Assembly (NCBI RefSeq): GCF_021474685.1
Contig: NZ_JAKEIT010000003.1
Location: forward strand, 46,279-110,278
DNA length: 64,000 bases
Direction: 5' to 3'
Source: Tetragenococcus halophilus
GTDB taxonomy: Bacteria; Bacillota; Bacilli; Lactobacillales; Enterococcaceae
Below, in pieces: positions 30,600 to 39,779 of this stretch. Made by a program: the position numbers and the translations under genes. The stretch's first letter is position 1, and the number at the start of each line of letters is the position of its first letter. The notes beneath the pieces are model-generated. The model was given only the letters and a program-made list of their open reading frames with translations, ran no database searches and was not told where the DNA came from.

Positions 30600-31314
30600 A
30601 TATTTTTCTTCTTCTAGCAAAATCTACAAAACGAAACTTATCCAAGCGATGGATAGATTCTGTGTATTCAAAACAACGTGTATCTTCTAGATAAACTAAA
30701 CTTCTAACGGTAACTACATGACGATCTTCCGGATGTAAGTCCATTAAATCGCGGAGTTCTTTATTTACCGGGTCAGCGGTTATTTCCTTTTGCGCATAAG
30801 CAATGTCTAATCCTAATTCATTTTCAAAGTAATCATAGATGGAATCTTGTGCTTTATCTTTAGGTAGTTGTGGAATAACATCGCTAAGAAGATAGTCCTT
30901 ATCTAAGATCACTACTTCCCCATTTATTTTACGTTGACGGACTAATTTCCACACTTCTTTGGCTATTGGCCAGCTAGTGATTTCATGCAATTTTATAGAT
31001 ACGGCAATTTTTCTTAATTCCACCACTGTTGTCTGACTAGAAATATGCTGATTCGATTGTAATTCTTTAAAACTCGTTAAACCAGAGATCGGAAAATCCA
31101 GGCGATGGATATCTAAAACAATAGAACCTTTTCCTTGTTTTTTCTGAATATAGCCAGCATTTCGTAATAGATTTAACGCTTTACGTACAGTTTCTCTGGA
31201 AACATCATATAATTTAATCAGCTGGTTTTCACTTGGAAGCAGAGAGTGGGGCGGGTATTCTTCAGATAATATCTTTTGCTCCAAATCTAGAAATATCTCT
31301 TTAAACTTGTTCAT
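30598..31314 (-). CDS. treR: GntR-family repressor, TreR-like
   Basis: 238 residues. An N-terminal winged helix-turn-helix (about residues 5-70: LPSENQLIKLYDVSRETVRKAL) precedes a UTRA-type ligand domain (about 85-235). TreR binds trehalose-6-phosphate and releases its operators. The start is set at the ATG at 31314: GGGAGG lies 11 bases before it, but only two bases before the in-frame ATG at 31323. It is the last gene of a minus-strand run with pgmB and the GH65 gene. TreR identity is inferred from neighbours and from TTGTATATACAA-like sites at 34.7-34.9 kb. Confidence 0.82.
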   Translation of the reverse strand: MNKFKEIFLDLEQKILSEEYPPHSLLPSENQLIKLYDVSRETVRKALNLLRNAGYIQKKQGKGSIVLDIHRLDFPISGLTSFKELQSNQHISSQTTVVELRKIAVSIKLHEITSWPIAKEVWKLVRQRKINGEVVILDKDYLLSDVIPQLPKDKAQDSIYDYFENELGLDIAYAQKEITADPVNKELRDLMDLHPEDRHVVTVRSLVYLEDTRCFEYTESIHRLDKFRFVDFARRRKI

Positions 31315-31373
31315 TCGAAACATTGCCTCCCTTTTTGTTTATTATAGGTGTAGAAAAAAGGAAAAGCAATTTG

Positions 31374-32024
31374 TTATTTTTCTAATAGTTCGTCAACTGT
31401 AAGCTCGCTTAGTTGTTTTACACGAAGATCTGCTTGGTATAAAGGCTCTGTTGTTTCGACACCTACAGCAAACATACCGCAAGCTTTAATGCCCTCGATA
31501 CCTGCTTGTGCATCTTCAAATCCGACGGCTTCTTCTGGAGCAATGTGTATGGTATCGGCAGCACGAATAAAAATTTCCGGATCAGGCTTACCTTTAGTTA
31601 GTTGGTCTGGATCAACAATTGCATCAAAAGCATCAAAAACTTCTAATTTTTTTAAAATAAATGGTGCATTTTTAGAAGCTGAAGCAATTACACAAGGAAC
31701 TTGCTTTTCTTTAGCGGCATTTAAAAATTCTTTGAAACCAGGTAATAAGTCTTGTGGACCTAAAGCTTGTAGTAACTCTACATAGTGTTTATTTTTTTCT
31801 TCTGCTAGTGTTTCTTTTTGTGCTATAGAAAAATCATCTTTTTTTCCGCCGTGAGCTAAGATTTTGTCTAAAGATTCCATTCGACTTACACCTTTGAGTT
31901 GCTCATTAAAAGCCAAATCAATTTCGATATCTAATGCAGCAGCTAAATCTTTCCAAGCCATGTAGTGTAGTTTAGCAGTATCAGTGATGACGCCATCAAG
32001 ATCAAATACAAATCCTTTTTTCAT
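31374..32024 (-). CDS. pgmB: Beta-phosphoglucomutase
   Basis: 216 residues, HAD superfamily. FDLDGVITDTAKLHYMAW at residues 6-23 holds the nucleophile and acid-base Asp pair; the loop GVSRMESLDKIL near 49 is typical of beta-phosphoglucomutase; ASASKNAPFIL lies near 114 and GFEDAQAGIEGIKA near 167. It converts beta-glucose-1-phosphate to glucose-6-phosphate. It sits 15 bases after a GH65 phosphorylase that releases this sugar phosphate. CGAGGAGAG precedes the start. Confidence 0.93.
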   Translation of the reverse strand: MKKGFVFDLDGVITDTAKLHYMAWKDLAAALDIEIDLAFNEQLKGVSRMESLDKILAHGGKKDDFSIAQKETLAEEKNKHYVELLQALGPQDLLPGFKEFLNAAKEKQVPCVIASASKNAPFILKKLEVFDAFDAIVDPDQLTKGKPDPEIFIRAADTIHIAPEEAVGFEDAQAGIEGIKACGMFAVGVETTEPLYQADLRVKQLSELTVDELLEK

Positions 32025-32039
32025 TACTCTCTCTCCTCG

Positions 32040-34670
32040 TTAATAAGTTATCGTTGTCTGTTCATTAGCAGGTAGCTCAACTTTTTCATGGTTAATTTCA
32101 ACAAAAGTAGTTTGTGTTGGTGTAATTGTGATCGTTTCATGTGAAACAAAAATAGTAAAATCAATGCCACGAATGGTTATAGAAAATTGAATACTTGACC
32201 AAGATTGCGGTAAATTTGGTTCAAAACTAATGATATCCTTACGAATGTCTAGCCCGGCAAAGGTAGTTAGTGGTATATACAAGGTCGCTGCCATGACACC
32301 AGCATGTATCCCCTCAGCAGTAGTACCTCCTTGGATATCACGATAATCTGAGTATAATGCTTCTTGATAAAGTTGCCATGATAAATCTTGATCGCCAACC
32401 ATAGCAGCCAGTTGAGCATGTACAACACGGGATAAGGTTGAACCATGTGAAGTACGTGCTAGATAATAATTAAGGTTCTTTTGGACATAATCGGCAGGCA
32501 CTTGATAGTCTAAATCTTTTAGTATGGTGGATACTTGTTCTTTAGAGAAATTATAAAATATCATCAAACTATCCGCTTGTTTAGCTACTTTATAATCATC
32601 AGCTGACTTTCCTTCAGCGTTTAATATACGATCCATTCGATAAATATTACCGTATTCCTGTTTATAATGCTGCCAGTCTAAATCTTTTAACCCAAAGTAA
32701 CCGTCAAATTGTGCTATGACTCCTTTACTGTCAATTTCTAAGGATAACTGATGTTTGATCTCGTCCATTTTTTCTAGTAATTGATCGTTAACACCAGTTT
32801 TCTTCTGAATAGTCGCAAAATCTGTCGTAGAGAATTCATTTTTTATTTGGGCAATTTCTTCAAATAACCATACTACCATCATATTTGTATAAGCGTTGTT
32901 CTTTAAGCCACTTTCTTTTGCTTCAGGATAGCTTTCGTGAAATTCATCAGGGCCCATTACATGATCAATATCATAACGCTTGCTTGCTGGGTTATAAACA
33001 GCTGCACTCTCCCAAAAATGAGCGATTTCTAAAAGCATCTCTAAACCGTAATCTTTCATGAAACTTATATCTTGTGTGTTGTGCCAATAAAGCCATATAT
33101 TATAGGCGATCGCTAGAGAAATATGTCTTTGTAAGCGACTGTTATCTTTTTTCCATGTGCCACTGATTGGATTTAGATGTAGGTCCTGTGATTGTTCAGA
33201 ACCATCTAGACTAGATTGCCAAGGGAACATAGCACCTTGATATCCGACTTCTTTTGCCTCTTTTTTTGCCATTTCTAATCGATTATAACGATAGAGCAAT
33301 AGCGGTTTGATTATTTCTGGAAAATGAAGAATATAAAAAGGGAAGATAAATAATTCATCCCAGAAAATATGTCCACGGTAAGCTTCACCATGCAAACCAC
33401 GTGCGGCTACAGAGGCATCTAATCCTTGGTTACCATTAGGAGACGCAGAAACTAATAGGTGATACGTATGCAGATTTAATAATTTTTGCGACATCAAATC
33501 TCCCGTGATATGAATGCCAGCTTTTTTCCAGAGAGTTGCCCATTTTTTGTCAGAAGCTTGTAAGCATTCGTTAAAAGTTGGCAAAGTAACTGCTTGTAGA
33601 TCGATAACAGGCACTTCATCTTCTTTTCTATATTGGTTAACAAGCACGGTTTTTTCAAAGGTATAAGTATTTTGCTTTTCAACCGTTAAGGGTACTTTTT
33701 GTATCACTTTATCCGTTTCCTCTTCAATTATTAAATCATCTAATGAGTGCTGGAAACCACGTAATTTTGCTTGTTGACTGACAGTAATATTTGAAGTATT
33801 CGTTTTTGCTAAAAGAGATACCATTTCTTTATCCGCTTGTAGCTTGCTAACTTGCAGGTGACGGCTTGACAGACTACGATAACGCTCAACATTGTAGTTG
33901 TAAACATCACCATCAGCTTCTGAGATAAACGTTACTTCACCTGAAAAGTTAAGTGGGGTAAATGAGTAACTTATCGCATACTGATGAACATTTTCCATAT
34001 TGGCAATTTTTTTCGTTTGAATGGCAATCTTTTTACCACCATCTAATTGAAGAGTGTAGTAAGAAGAGAGTAGTCCGTTTTTTAAATTAAGCTGTCGTTT
34101 CATATATAAAACTTGGTTGTTTTCAATATCGATACGTTGGCCGTCGACTACTAAATACATCTTTTGTAAGTTAGGCGCGTTAACAAAATCTTCATTATAA
34201 ATCGTTTTATCAGCAACTTGGGAACCGACTTCGTTATAAAGACTTGCTAGATAAAGCGCTGGATAATTATTGTCACTAATTTCCATTTCTGGTGTAGTAC
34301 CGCGCAGACCGATGAAACCGTTGCCAACGGTCAATAAAGATTCTTGAGAATATTCATTTTTCCCTGGGTTGTAACCATAATACTCAATATTCCAAGGAAT
34401 TTGCTTTGCTTTTGTATCAAAATCTTTTGTCGTGCCGCAAATAAATGGGCGATTTGTTTCTTCAGTTAAGTATTGTGCTAATTCAAAGGTTTGCCCATCT
34501 TTTTCAAAGAGGGTCTCTTGGTCTATTGTTCCTCCTTCAATTGATTGTGCTTTAATTTCTTTTGTTAAATAGGACAGACATTCATTTAAAGGGGCGGATA
34601 AAACTTCATTGTTACCATTCGGCCAATGAACTACCCACTGTCCTGTTGTTTCTATACGAATATGATACAT
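32040..34670 (-). CDS. GH65 phosphorylase, probable trehalose-6-phosphate phosphorylase
   Basis: 876 residues. A region of about 90 residues (1-90) of unclear role precedes the GH65 N-terminal beta domain and (alpha/alpha)6 catalytic barrel. VMGPDEFHESYPEAK near residue 580 carries the general-acid glutamate, and SHGSTLSRVVHA near 745 fits the phosphate-binding site. Members with a PTS partner and pgmB split an intracellular disaccharide phosphate. Here the PTS is trehalose type and no phospho-trehalase (GH13) is present, so trehalose-6-phosphate is the best guess. Maltose or kojibiose phosphorylase is not excluded. AGGAGGAG precedes the ATG. Confidence 0.75.
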   Translation of the reverse strand: MYHIRIETTGQWVVHWPNGNNEVLSAPLNECLSYLTKEIKAQSIEGGTIDQETLFEKDGQTFELAQYLTEETNRPFICGTTKDFDTKAKQIPWNIEYYGYNPGKNEYSQESLLTVGNGFIGLRGTTPEMEISDNNYPALYLASLYNEVGSQVADKTIYNEDFVNAPNLQKMYLVVDGQRIDIENNQVLYMKRQLNLKNGLLSSYYTLQLDGGKKIAIQTKKIANMENVHQYAISYSFTPLNFSGEVTFISEADGDVYNYNVERYRSLSSRHLQVSKLQADKEMVSLLAKTNTSNITVSQQAKLRGFQHSLDDLIIEEETDKVIQKVPLTVEKQNTYTFEKTVLVNQYRKEDEVPVIDLQAVTLPTFNECLQASDKKWATLWKKAGIHITGDLMSQKLLNLHTYHLLVSASPNGNQGLDASVAARGLHGEAYRGHIFWDELFIFPFYILHFPEIIKPLLLYRYNRLEMAKKEAKEVGYQGAMFPWQSSLDGSEQSQDLHLNPISGTWKKDNSRLQRHISLAIAYNIWLYWHNTQDISFMKDYGLEMLLEIAHFWESAAVYNPASKRYDIDHVMGPDEFHESYPEAKESGLKNNAYTNMMVVWLFEEIAQIKNEFSTTDFATIQKKTGVNDQLLEKMDEIKHQLSLEIDSKGVIAQFDGYFGLKDLDWQHYKQEYGNIYRMDRILNAEGKSADDYKVAKQADSLMIFYNFSKEQVSTILKDLDYQVPADYVQKNLNYYLARTSHGSTLSRVVHAQLAAMVGDQDLSWQLYQEALYSDYRDIQGGTTAEGIHAGVMAATLYIPLTTFAGLDIRKDIISFEPNLPQSWSSIQFSITIRGIDFTIFVSHETITITPTQTTFVEINHEKVELPANEQTTITY

Positions 34671-34686
34671 GGATACTCCTCCTAAC

Positions 34687-34698
34687 TTGTCTATACAT
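34687..34698. promoter_or_regulatory. TreR-like operator before the GH65 gene
   Basis: TTGTCTATACAT matches a TreR-type operator TTGTATATACAA at 10 of 12 bases. It lies just downstream of the predicted minus-strand start site, between promoter and ribosome binding site. Confidence 0.55.
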
Positions 34699-34706
34699 GC
34701 AATTTT

Positions 34707-34735
34707 ATTATAACGAAAAATGAAAGCTTTTACAA
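34707..34735 (-). promoter_or_regulatory. Promoter for the GH65-pgmB-treR operon
   Basis: On the minus strand TTGTAA (34735-34730) and TATAAT (34712-34707) are separated by 17 bases. The -10 is a perfect consensus. Confidence 0.7.
34721..34734. promoter_or_regulatory. cre site (CcpA operator)
   Basis: TGAAAGCTTTTACA matches the cre consensus TGWAANCGNTNWCA at 13 of 14 positions. It overlaps the -35 of the minus-strand promoter, a repressive position. This predicts glucose repression of the trehalose genes. Confidence 0.6.
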
Positions 34736-34877
34736 TAATAATAAAGAATTTTTTATGATCTTATAGCTAAAAAATATCTTGAGGGAAAATAACGGATCAA
34801 TTGTAATGAAAGCCCATTTTCAGACAATCTATTACTTTAAAAAACAGAAGTATTATAAAATAAAATACATAAAACGC

Positions 34878-34906
34878 TTGCAATATAAAATGTCACAAGG
34901 TATGAT
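34878..34906 (+). promoter_or_regulatory. Promoter for the trehalose PTS gene
   Basis: TTGCAA (34878-34883) and TATGAT (34901-34906) have an exact 17-base spacer. Transcription would start near 34913, inside the TreR-like sites. Confidence 0.7.
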
Positions 34907-34910
34907 AAAG

Positions 34911-34934
34911 TTGTAATTATACATGTATATACAA
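34911..34934. promoter_or_regulatory. TreR-like operator pair at the PTS promoter
   Basis: ATGTATATACAA (34923-34934) matches TTGTATATACAA at 11 of 12 bases. A second dyad, TTGTAATTATACAT (34911-34924), overlaps it. Both lie over the predicted start site. Confidence 0.65.
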
Positions 34935-34956
34935 TTTTCGCTGAGGAGGAAGTCTT

Positions 34957-36954
34957 ATGGGCAAGTACGAAGAAGATGCCAAGCGACTGTTAAAAGAAGT
35001 TGGCGGCAAAGAAAATATTAATGCTGTTACCCATTGTGCAACAAGAATGCGTTTTGTTTTGAATGATCCGGATAAAGCGGATCAAGAAGCGATTGATGAT
35101 ATCCCTAGTGTAAAAGGAATGTTTACCAATGCTGGACAATTTCAGGTTATCATAGGAAATGATGTAGCTACTTTTTATAATGACTTTAAAGAAGCTTCAG
35201 GAATAGAGGGGACTTCGACTGAAGATGCTAAATCAGTAGCTAAAAAAAATCAGAATCCATTACAAAGAGCAATCGGTGCTTTAGCTGAAATTTTTGCGCC
35301 TATTATACCGGCTATTATTGTCGGAGGTCTTATTTTAGGTTTTCGTAATATTTTAGAGGGCGTGGACTTTGGGGGAGCCACGATTGTTGCTCGTTCTACT
35401 TTTTGGGCAGCTATTAATGATTTCTTATGGTTACCAGGAGAAGCAATCTTTCAATTCTTACCTGTAGGTATCACCTGGAGTGTTACGCGTAAAATGGGAA
35501 CTACGCAAATCCTAGGTATTGTCCTAGGTATTACCTTGGTTTCCCCGCAGTTACTTGATGCAAATGAGGTTGCCTCCACTGCTGCCGCGGATATTCCTAA
35601 ATGGGACCTTGGTTTTACTCAGATAGATATGATTGGTTACCAAGGTCAAGTCATTCCGGCTATGTTAGCTGGTTTCTTGTTAGCTTATCTGGAGATCTTT
35701 TTCCGTAAACATATTCCAGAGGCTGTTTCCATGATTTTTGTCCCATTATTTGCTTTATTGCCTACTATTATCGCTGCCCATGTTGTTTTAGGTCCATTTG
35801 GTTGGTGGTTAGGTAATATTATTTCTAACGTTATTTTTGCAGGGTTGACATCTTCAATCAGTTGGCTATTTAGTTTTGCTTTTGGACTGCTCTATTCACC
35901 TTTGGTTATCACGGGTCTACATCATATGTCAAATGCGATCGATCTGCAATTAATTGCTTCTGAAGTAACTAATCATACAACCAGTTTGTGGCCGATGATC
36001 GCTTTATCTAATATCGCACAAGGTTCAGCGGTACTGGCTATTATTTATTTGCATCGTGGAGACAAAAAGGAAGAACAGGTTTCAATACCGGCCATGATCT
36101 CATGTTACCTAGGCGTTACCGAACCAGCGATGTTTGGGATTAATTTAAAATATATCTATCCTTTTGTCGCTGCGATGATTGGTTCAGGATTTGCAGGTTT
36201 ATTTAATAACTTCATGGATGTACGCGCAAACTCCATTGGGGTTGGTGGCCTGCCAGGAATTTTAGTTATTAACAGCCAGATTGGTGGCGGCTATCTAGCT
36301 TTTGCAATTTCGATGGTCATTGCTATTGTTGTTTCATTTATTTTAACAGTGTTCTTTAGAAAACGTGGGATCTTCAATAAAGAAGACCGTGAGGATTCAA
36401 CACCAGATTTAGCTACTGCTGGTGTGTCAGCTGGTGAAGCTGGCCTTTCCTCTTCTGAAGAAGGAGCTTCTGCTTCTTTAACGGATACACAAAAAGCAAC
36501 TGAAAAATTATTTGCACCAGTTTCTGGCGAGTTACTTAAGATTACAGCTGTTGATGATCCCGTCTTTTCCCAAAAGATGATGGGAGATGGTTATGCAGTA
36601 AAACCAACAGAAGATCAGATTTATGCGCCAGTTGCTGGGACGATATCTAGTGTATTTGAAACAAAACATGCTATTGGTATCTTAACTGATGGTGGCGTGG
36701 AAGTACTTGTTCATATGGGCTTAGACACCGTTGAACTAAAAGGTACGCCTTTTACTATCAATGTAAAAGAAAATGATCGAGTCAGCTCTGATACACAACT
36801 TGCTACAATGGACAGAAAAGCGGTTGAAGATGCTGGTAAACAAACGGATGTTTTAACAGTATTTACAAATGGTGATAAAATCAATTCTTTTGCCATTATG
36901 GGAGAAGGAGAAGTCACTGCACAAGAAGACGTAGGTGAAATTGAAGTTTCTTGA
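34957..36954 (+). CDS. treP: PTS trehalose transporter, EIIBCA fusion
   Basis: 665 residues in three domains. EIIB comes first, with the phosphocysteine in NAVTHCATRMRF near residue 27. EIIC follows (about 100-470), with trehalose-type segments such as YLGVTEPAMFGINLKY near 390. EIIA (glucose type) is last (about 520-650): FAPVSGELL, and the active His in VEVLVHMGLDTVEL near 585. It imports trehalose and phosphorylates it to trehalose-6-phosphate. GAGGAGG precedes the start. It diverges from the phosphorylase operon; the specificity call combines sequence type and neighbours. Confidence 0.88.
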   Translation: MGKYEEDAKRLLKEVGGKENINAVTHCATRMRFVLNDPDKADQEAIDDIPSVKGMFTNAGQFQVIIGNDVATFYNDFKEASGIEGTSTEDAKSVAKKNQNPLQRAIGALAEIFAPIIPAIIVGGLILGFRNILEGVDFGGATIVARSTFWAAINDFLWLPGEAIFQFLPVGITWSVTRKMGTTQILGIVLGITLVSPQLLDANEVASTAAADIPKWDLGFTQIDMIGYQGQVIPAMLAGFLLAYLEIFFRKHIPEAVSMIFVPLFALLPTIIAAHVVLGPFGWWLGNIISNVIFAGLTSSISWLFSFAFGLLYSPLVITGLHHMSNAIDLQLIASEVTNHTTSLWPMIALSNIAQGSAVLAIIYLHRGDKKEEQVSIPAMISCYLGVTEPAMFGINLKYIYPFVAAMIGSGFAGLFNNFMDVRANSIGVGGLPGILVINSQIGGGYLAFAISMVIAIVVSFILTVFFRKRGIFNKEDREDSTPDLATAGVSAGEAGLSSSEEGASASLTDTQKATEKLFAPVSGELLKITAVDDPVFSQKMMGDGYAVKPTEDQIYAPVAGTISSVFETKHAIGILTDGGVEVLVHMGLDTVELKGTPFTINVKENDRVSSDTQLATMDRKAVEDAGKQTDVLTVFTNGDKINSFAIMGEGEVTAQEDVGEIEVS

Positions 36955-36979
36955 ATAAATAAGTGTAGAGTTTATTTTG

Positions 36980-37030
36980 AAAAAGTGTAAAACCAGCTTA
37001 TAATCGTTGGTTTTACACTTTCTTATTTTT
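36980..37030 (+). terminator. Intrinsic terminator after treP
   Basis: AAAGTGTAAAACCA and TGGTTTTACACTTT form a 14-base perfect stem followed by a T-rich run. Confidence 0.88.
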
Positions 37031-37183
37031 TAAATCGGAAAAGTTTATTGTGAATTAAGGTAATTTTGTATGCTAAGTTAGTTTTTTCTTTCTCATTTGT
37101 TTTTTTAAACTGTTATTTGTGTCTATACAAGAAAAATTTGCTATGATAGAATACAACATGACTATTTCGAATGGGTGGAAAAC

Positions 37184-38035
37184 ATGGAAATAATTGAAAA
37201 AGCACCGGCAAAAATCAATTTAGGCCTGGATGTGTTGTATAAAAGAGAAGATAATTATCATGAATTAGAAATGGTTATGTCAAGCGTTGATTTGGCTGAC
37301 CATTTAAGTTTTGAGCCTTTATGTGAAGATCAAATTGTTATTGAATCTAATAAAGCTTTTTTACCGAGTGACCAAAGGAACAATGTCTATCAAGCAGCTG
37401 CTATTATAAAAAAACGTTATGGTATTGCTGAGGGTATTAAAATTACGATTAAAAAAAATATTCCAGTCGCTGCAGGTCTTGGCGGTGGTAGTACCGATTG
37501 TGCTGCGACTTTGCGTGGGCTAAATCGTTTATGGAAGCTAGAACTTTCCATGGAGGAAATGATTGATATAGGTATGCACGTGGGTACCGATGTCCCCTAC
37601 TGTCTCTATGGCACCACATCTTTTATTGCTGGCAAAGGTGAAATTGTCAATGTATTAAAGCCAATGCCTCCATGTTGGGTTATTTTAGTTAAACCACAAT
37701 TAAGTGTTTCAACAAGAAAAATTTTCCAACAAGTGGATATGACACAAATTACACATCCTAATATGAAAGAACTTGCCTCGGCAATTTTAAGGCAGGATTA
37801 TTCAGATATGTTGTATTACATGGGTAATAGTTTAGAAGATGTAACGATTCCTAAACACCCAATTATTCAACAAATCAAATCGCGCATGATGAAATTTGGC
37901 GCCGATATTGCATTGATGAGTGGGAGTGGACCTACTGTATTTGCGTTATGTCAAAAACAAAGTCGTGCTAAACGTATAGTAAACGGGGTAAAAGGATTTT
38001 GCGATGAAGTATATATGGTGCGAACCTTACGATAA
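37184..38035 (+). CDS. ispE: 4-diphosphocytidyl-2-C-methyl-D-erythritol kinase
   Basis: 283 residues. A GHMP kinase: AKINLGLDVLYKREDNYHEL near residue 7 and the ATP loop PVAAGLGGGSTDCAAT near 92, with LMSGSGPTVFAL near 245. In bacteria with the MEP pathway it phosphorylates CDP-methylerythritol. Lactobacillales such as Enterococcus make isoprenoids by mevalonate, yet keep this gene beside purR, so its present substrate is uncertain. GGGTGGA precedes the ATG at 37184; an in-frame GTG at 37175 is too close to it. Confidence 0.88.
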   Translation: MEIIEKAPAKINLGLDVLYKREDNYHELEMVMSSVDLADHLSFEPLCEDQIVIESNKAFLPSDQRNNVYQAAAIIKKRYGIAEGIKITIKKNIPVAAGLGGGSTDCAATLRGLNRLWKLELSMEEMIDIGMHVGTDVPYCLYGTTSFIAGKGEIVNVLKPMPPCWVILVKPQLSVSTRKIFQQVDMTQITHPNMKELASAILRQDYSDMLYYMGNSLEDVTIPKHPIIQQIKSRMMKFGADIALMSGSGPTVFALCQKQSRAKRIVNGVKGFCDEVYMVRTLR

Positions 38036-38060
38036 AGGCTGGGATTTCCCGGCTTTTTTT
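38034..38060 (+). terminator. Intrinsic terminator after ispE
   Basis: AAGGCTGGG and CCCGGCTTT pair with two wobble pairs and run into TTTTTTT. Confidence 0.8.
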
Positions 38061-38095
38061 ATTGAAAAGTAATGATTTAATCTATTAACTTTTGC

Positions 38096-38124
38096 TTGAC
38101 GAAAAATAAAAGTTTTGATACATT
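38096..38124 (+). promoter_or_regulatory. Promoter for the zinc ABC transporter
   Basis: TTGACG (38096-38101) and TACATT (38119-38124) are separated by 17 bases. The predicted start lies just before the Zur-like box. Confidence 0.55.
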
Positions 38125-38140
38125 AAAGCTTGTCAATAAA

Positions 38141-38155
38141 TCGTAATGAATACGT
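38141..38155. promoter_or_regulatory. Zur-like operator
   Basis: TCGTAATGAATACGT matches the Firmicutes Zur box TCGTAATNATTACGA at 12 of 14 fixed positions. It lies just after the predicted start of transcription of the transporter genes, where a bound repressor would block transcription. Confidence 0.65.
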
Positions 38156-38257
38156 TTTGTACTCAATAAATAACTAAGGAGTATAAAATAAAAAAATTTA
38201 ACAATAGATAATAGTTCAATTGATTGGAGAAAATCTATAATAGAAGGAGGAAAGCAG

Positions 38258-38938
38258 ATGCGTTATATCGAAGTAAAAGATTTAACTTTTTACTATGATG
38301 AAGAACCTGTACTAGAAGACGTTAGTTATCAAGTAAATGATGGCGAGTTTGTTACTTTAACAGGTGAAAATGGTGCAGCTAAATCGACGCTAGTCAAAGC
38401 AACGCTGGGATTATTAAAGCCTGAATCAGGCAGCATCTATATTTCCCCTAAAAACAATAAAGGCGGAAAACTTAGTATCGGTTATATTCCTCAATTGGTA
38501 GCTTCGTTTAACGTTGGGTTTCCTAGCACGGTTTATGAGTTAGTAAGTTCCGGGCGTTATCCTAAAGGGCGTTGGTTCAAACGTTTCACTGATTTAGATA
38601 AAGAACACGTACAAAAAGCACTGGAAGCTGTTGATATGTGGGAAATGCGAGACAAACGTATAGGAGAGTTGTCTGGTGGACAAAAGCAACGAATCAGTTT
38701 AGCGCGAGTATTTGCTACGGATCCTGATCTTTTCATTTTGGATGAACCAACGAACGGAATGGACGAACAATCCCGTGTCAATTTTTATCGTTTATTACAA
38801 CATAGTGCACATGAGCATGATAAAGGCGTACTTATGATCACCCACGATCATGAAGATATTAAAGAGTATGCTGACCGTCAAATTCATTTGGTGCGAAAGG
38901 AGGGAACCCAATGGCGCTGCTTTCATATGAGTTCATGA
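38258..38938 (+). CDS. adcC: Zinc ABC transporter ATP-binding protein (AdcC/ZnuC)
   Basis: 226 residues. Walker A reads GENGAAKST near residue 37, signature LSGGQKQR near 138, Walker [10 protein letters not shown] near 160 and the switch His in MITHDHEDI near 190. The C-terminal [14 protein letters not shown] resembles streptococcal AdcC. It energises import of zinc through the permease encoded next, which it overlaps by 28 bases. GAAGGAGG precedes the ATG. The Zur-like box upstream supports zinc over manganese. No solute-binding-protein gene is adjacent. Confidence 0.88.
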   Translation: MRYIEVKDLTFYYDEEPVLEDVSYQVNDGEFVTLTGENGAAKSTLVKATLGLLKPESGSIYISPKNNKGGKLSIGYIPQLVASFNVGFPSTVYELVSSGRYPKGRWFKRFTDLDKEHVQKALEAVDMWEMRDKRIGELSGGQKQRISLARVFATDPDLFILDEPTNGMDEQSRVNFYRLLQHSAHEHDKGVLMITHDHEDIKEYADRQIHLVRKEGTQWRCFHMSS

Positions 38939-39744
38939 GAAGGGCCTTTTTAGCCGCTCTTTTTATTGCTGGGATTGCGCCGATGCTAGGAGTATTTTTA
39001 GTTATTCGTCGACAGTCTCTTATGGCTGATACATTGTCTCATGTATCATTAGCAGGAGTAGCTTTTGGTTTCTTTCTTAACTTAAATCCTACATTTACCA
39101 CCATGGTCGTTGTGGTTATCGCGGCTATTTTACTAGAGTATTTGCGGGCGGTTTACCGAGGTTATTCCGAGATTTCTATCGCTATTTTAATGGCAGGAGG
39201 CCTTGCAGTCGCTCTTGTATTGATGAATATTACCGGGGGAAACTCCTCTGCTAGCATTCAATCTTATCTATTTGGATCCATCGTAACAATTACTCAACCA
39301 CAAGTTATTTTCTTAGGTATATTATTTGTTTTGTCCTTGTTGTTATTTCTCTTATTTAAACGTCCGATGTATGTTTTAACTTTTGATGAGGAGACAGCCC
39401 ATGTGGACGGATTACCTATTCATTGGATGTCTATGCTATTTAATGTATTAACAGGAGTAGCAATTGCGATTATGATCCCAATTGCAGGAGCATTGCTGAT
39501 TTCAGCCATTATGGTTTTACCAGCTGCGATTAGTATGAGGATAGGAAAAAGTTTTAATGCAGTGATTTTAATCAGTGTGTTAATTGGACTTGTGGGAATG
39601 TTGAGTGGCTTGGTTAGTTCCTTTTACATCGACACGCCACCTGGTGCTACGATTACCTTAGTATTTATTGCTTTATTTTTAGTAGTAAATGCGATCAAAA
39701 AGCTCTATACCTTATTCCAACGTGAAAGGCGATTAAAAGAATAA
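38911..39744 (+). CDS. adcB: Zinc ABC transporter permease (AdcB/ZnuB)
   Basis: 277 residues, nearly all hydrophobic, with about seven to nine membrane segments. It matches the ABC-3 metal permease family, with the segments [21 protein letters not shown] near residue 31 and [21 protein letters not shown] near 160. AAGGAGG at 38897-38903, inside the end of adcC, provides its ribosome binding site. A terminator follows, so the operon is two genes; the binding protein must be encoded elsewhere or be missing. Confidence 0.9.
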   Translation: MALLSYEFMRRAFLAALFIAGIAPMLGVFLVIRRQSLMADTLSHVSLAGVAFGFFLNLNPTFTTMVVVVIAAILLEYLRAVYRGYSEISIAILMAGGLAVALVLMNITGGNSSASIQSYLFGSIVTITQPQVIFLGILFVLSLLLFLLFKRPMYVLTFDEETAHVDGLPIHWMSMLFNVLTGVAIAIMIPIAGALLISAIMVLPAAISMRIGKSFNAVILISVLIGLVGMLSGLVSSFYIDTPPGATITLVFIALFLVVNAIKKLYTLFQRERRLKE

Positions 39745-39747
39745 AAT

Positions 39748-39779
39748 TAACAGGGAACAAAGATGTTCTCTGTTTTTTA
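39748..39779 (+). terminator. Intrinsic terminator after adcB
   Basis: AACAGGGAAC and GTTCTCTGTT pair with one wobble and are followed by TTTTTA. Confidence 0.8.

Noticed and set aside
32133..32148. CGTTTCATGTGAAACA as a third parS
   Set aside because: 14 of 16 bases match, but the central CACGTG is changed to CATGTG, so I did not list it as a feature; it is only mentioned beside the two better sites.
38258..38938. Walker A of adcC reads GENGAAKST with Ala in place of the usual Gly
   Set aside because: I recall the same GAAK form in streptococcal AdcC, so it is a family trait and not a broken site.
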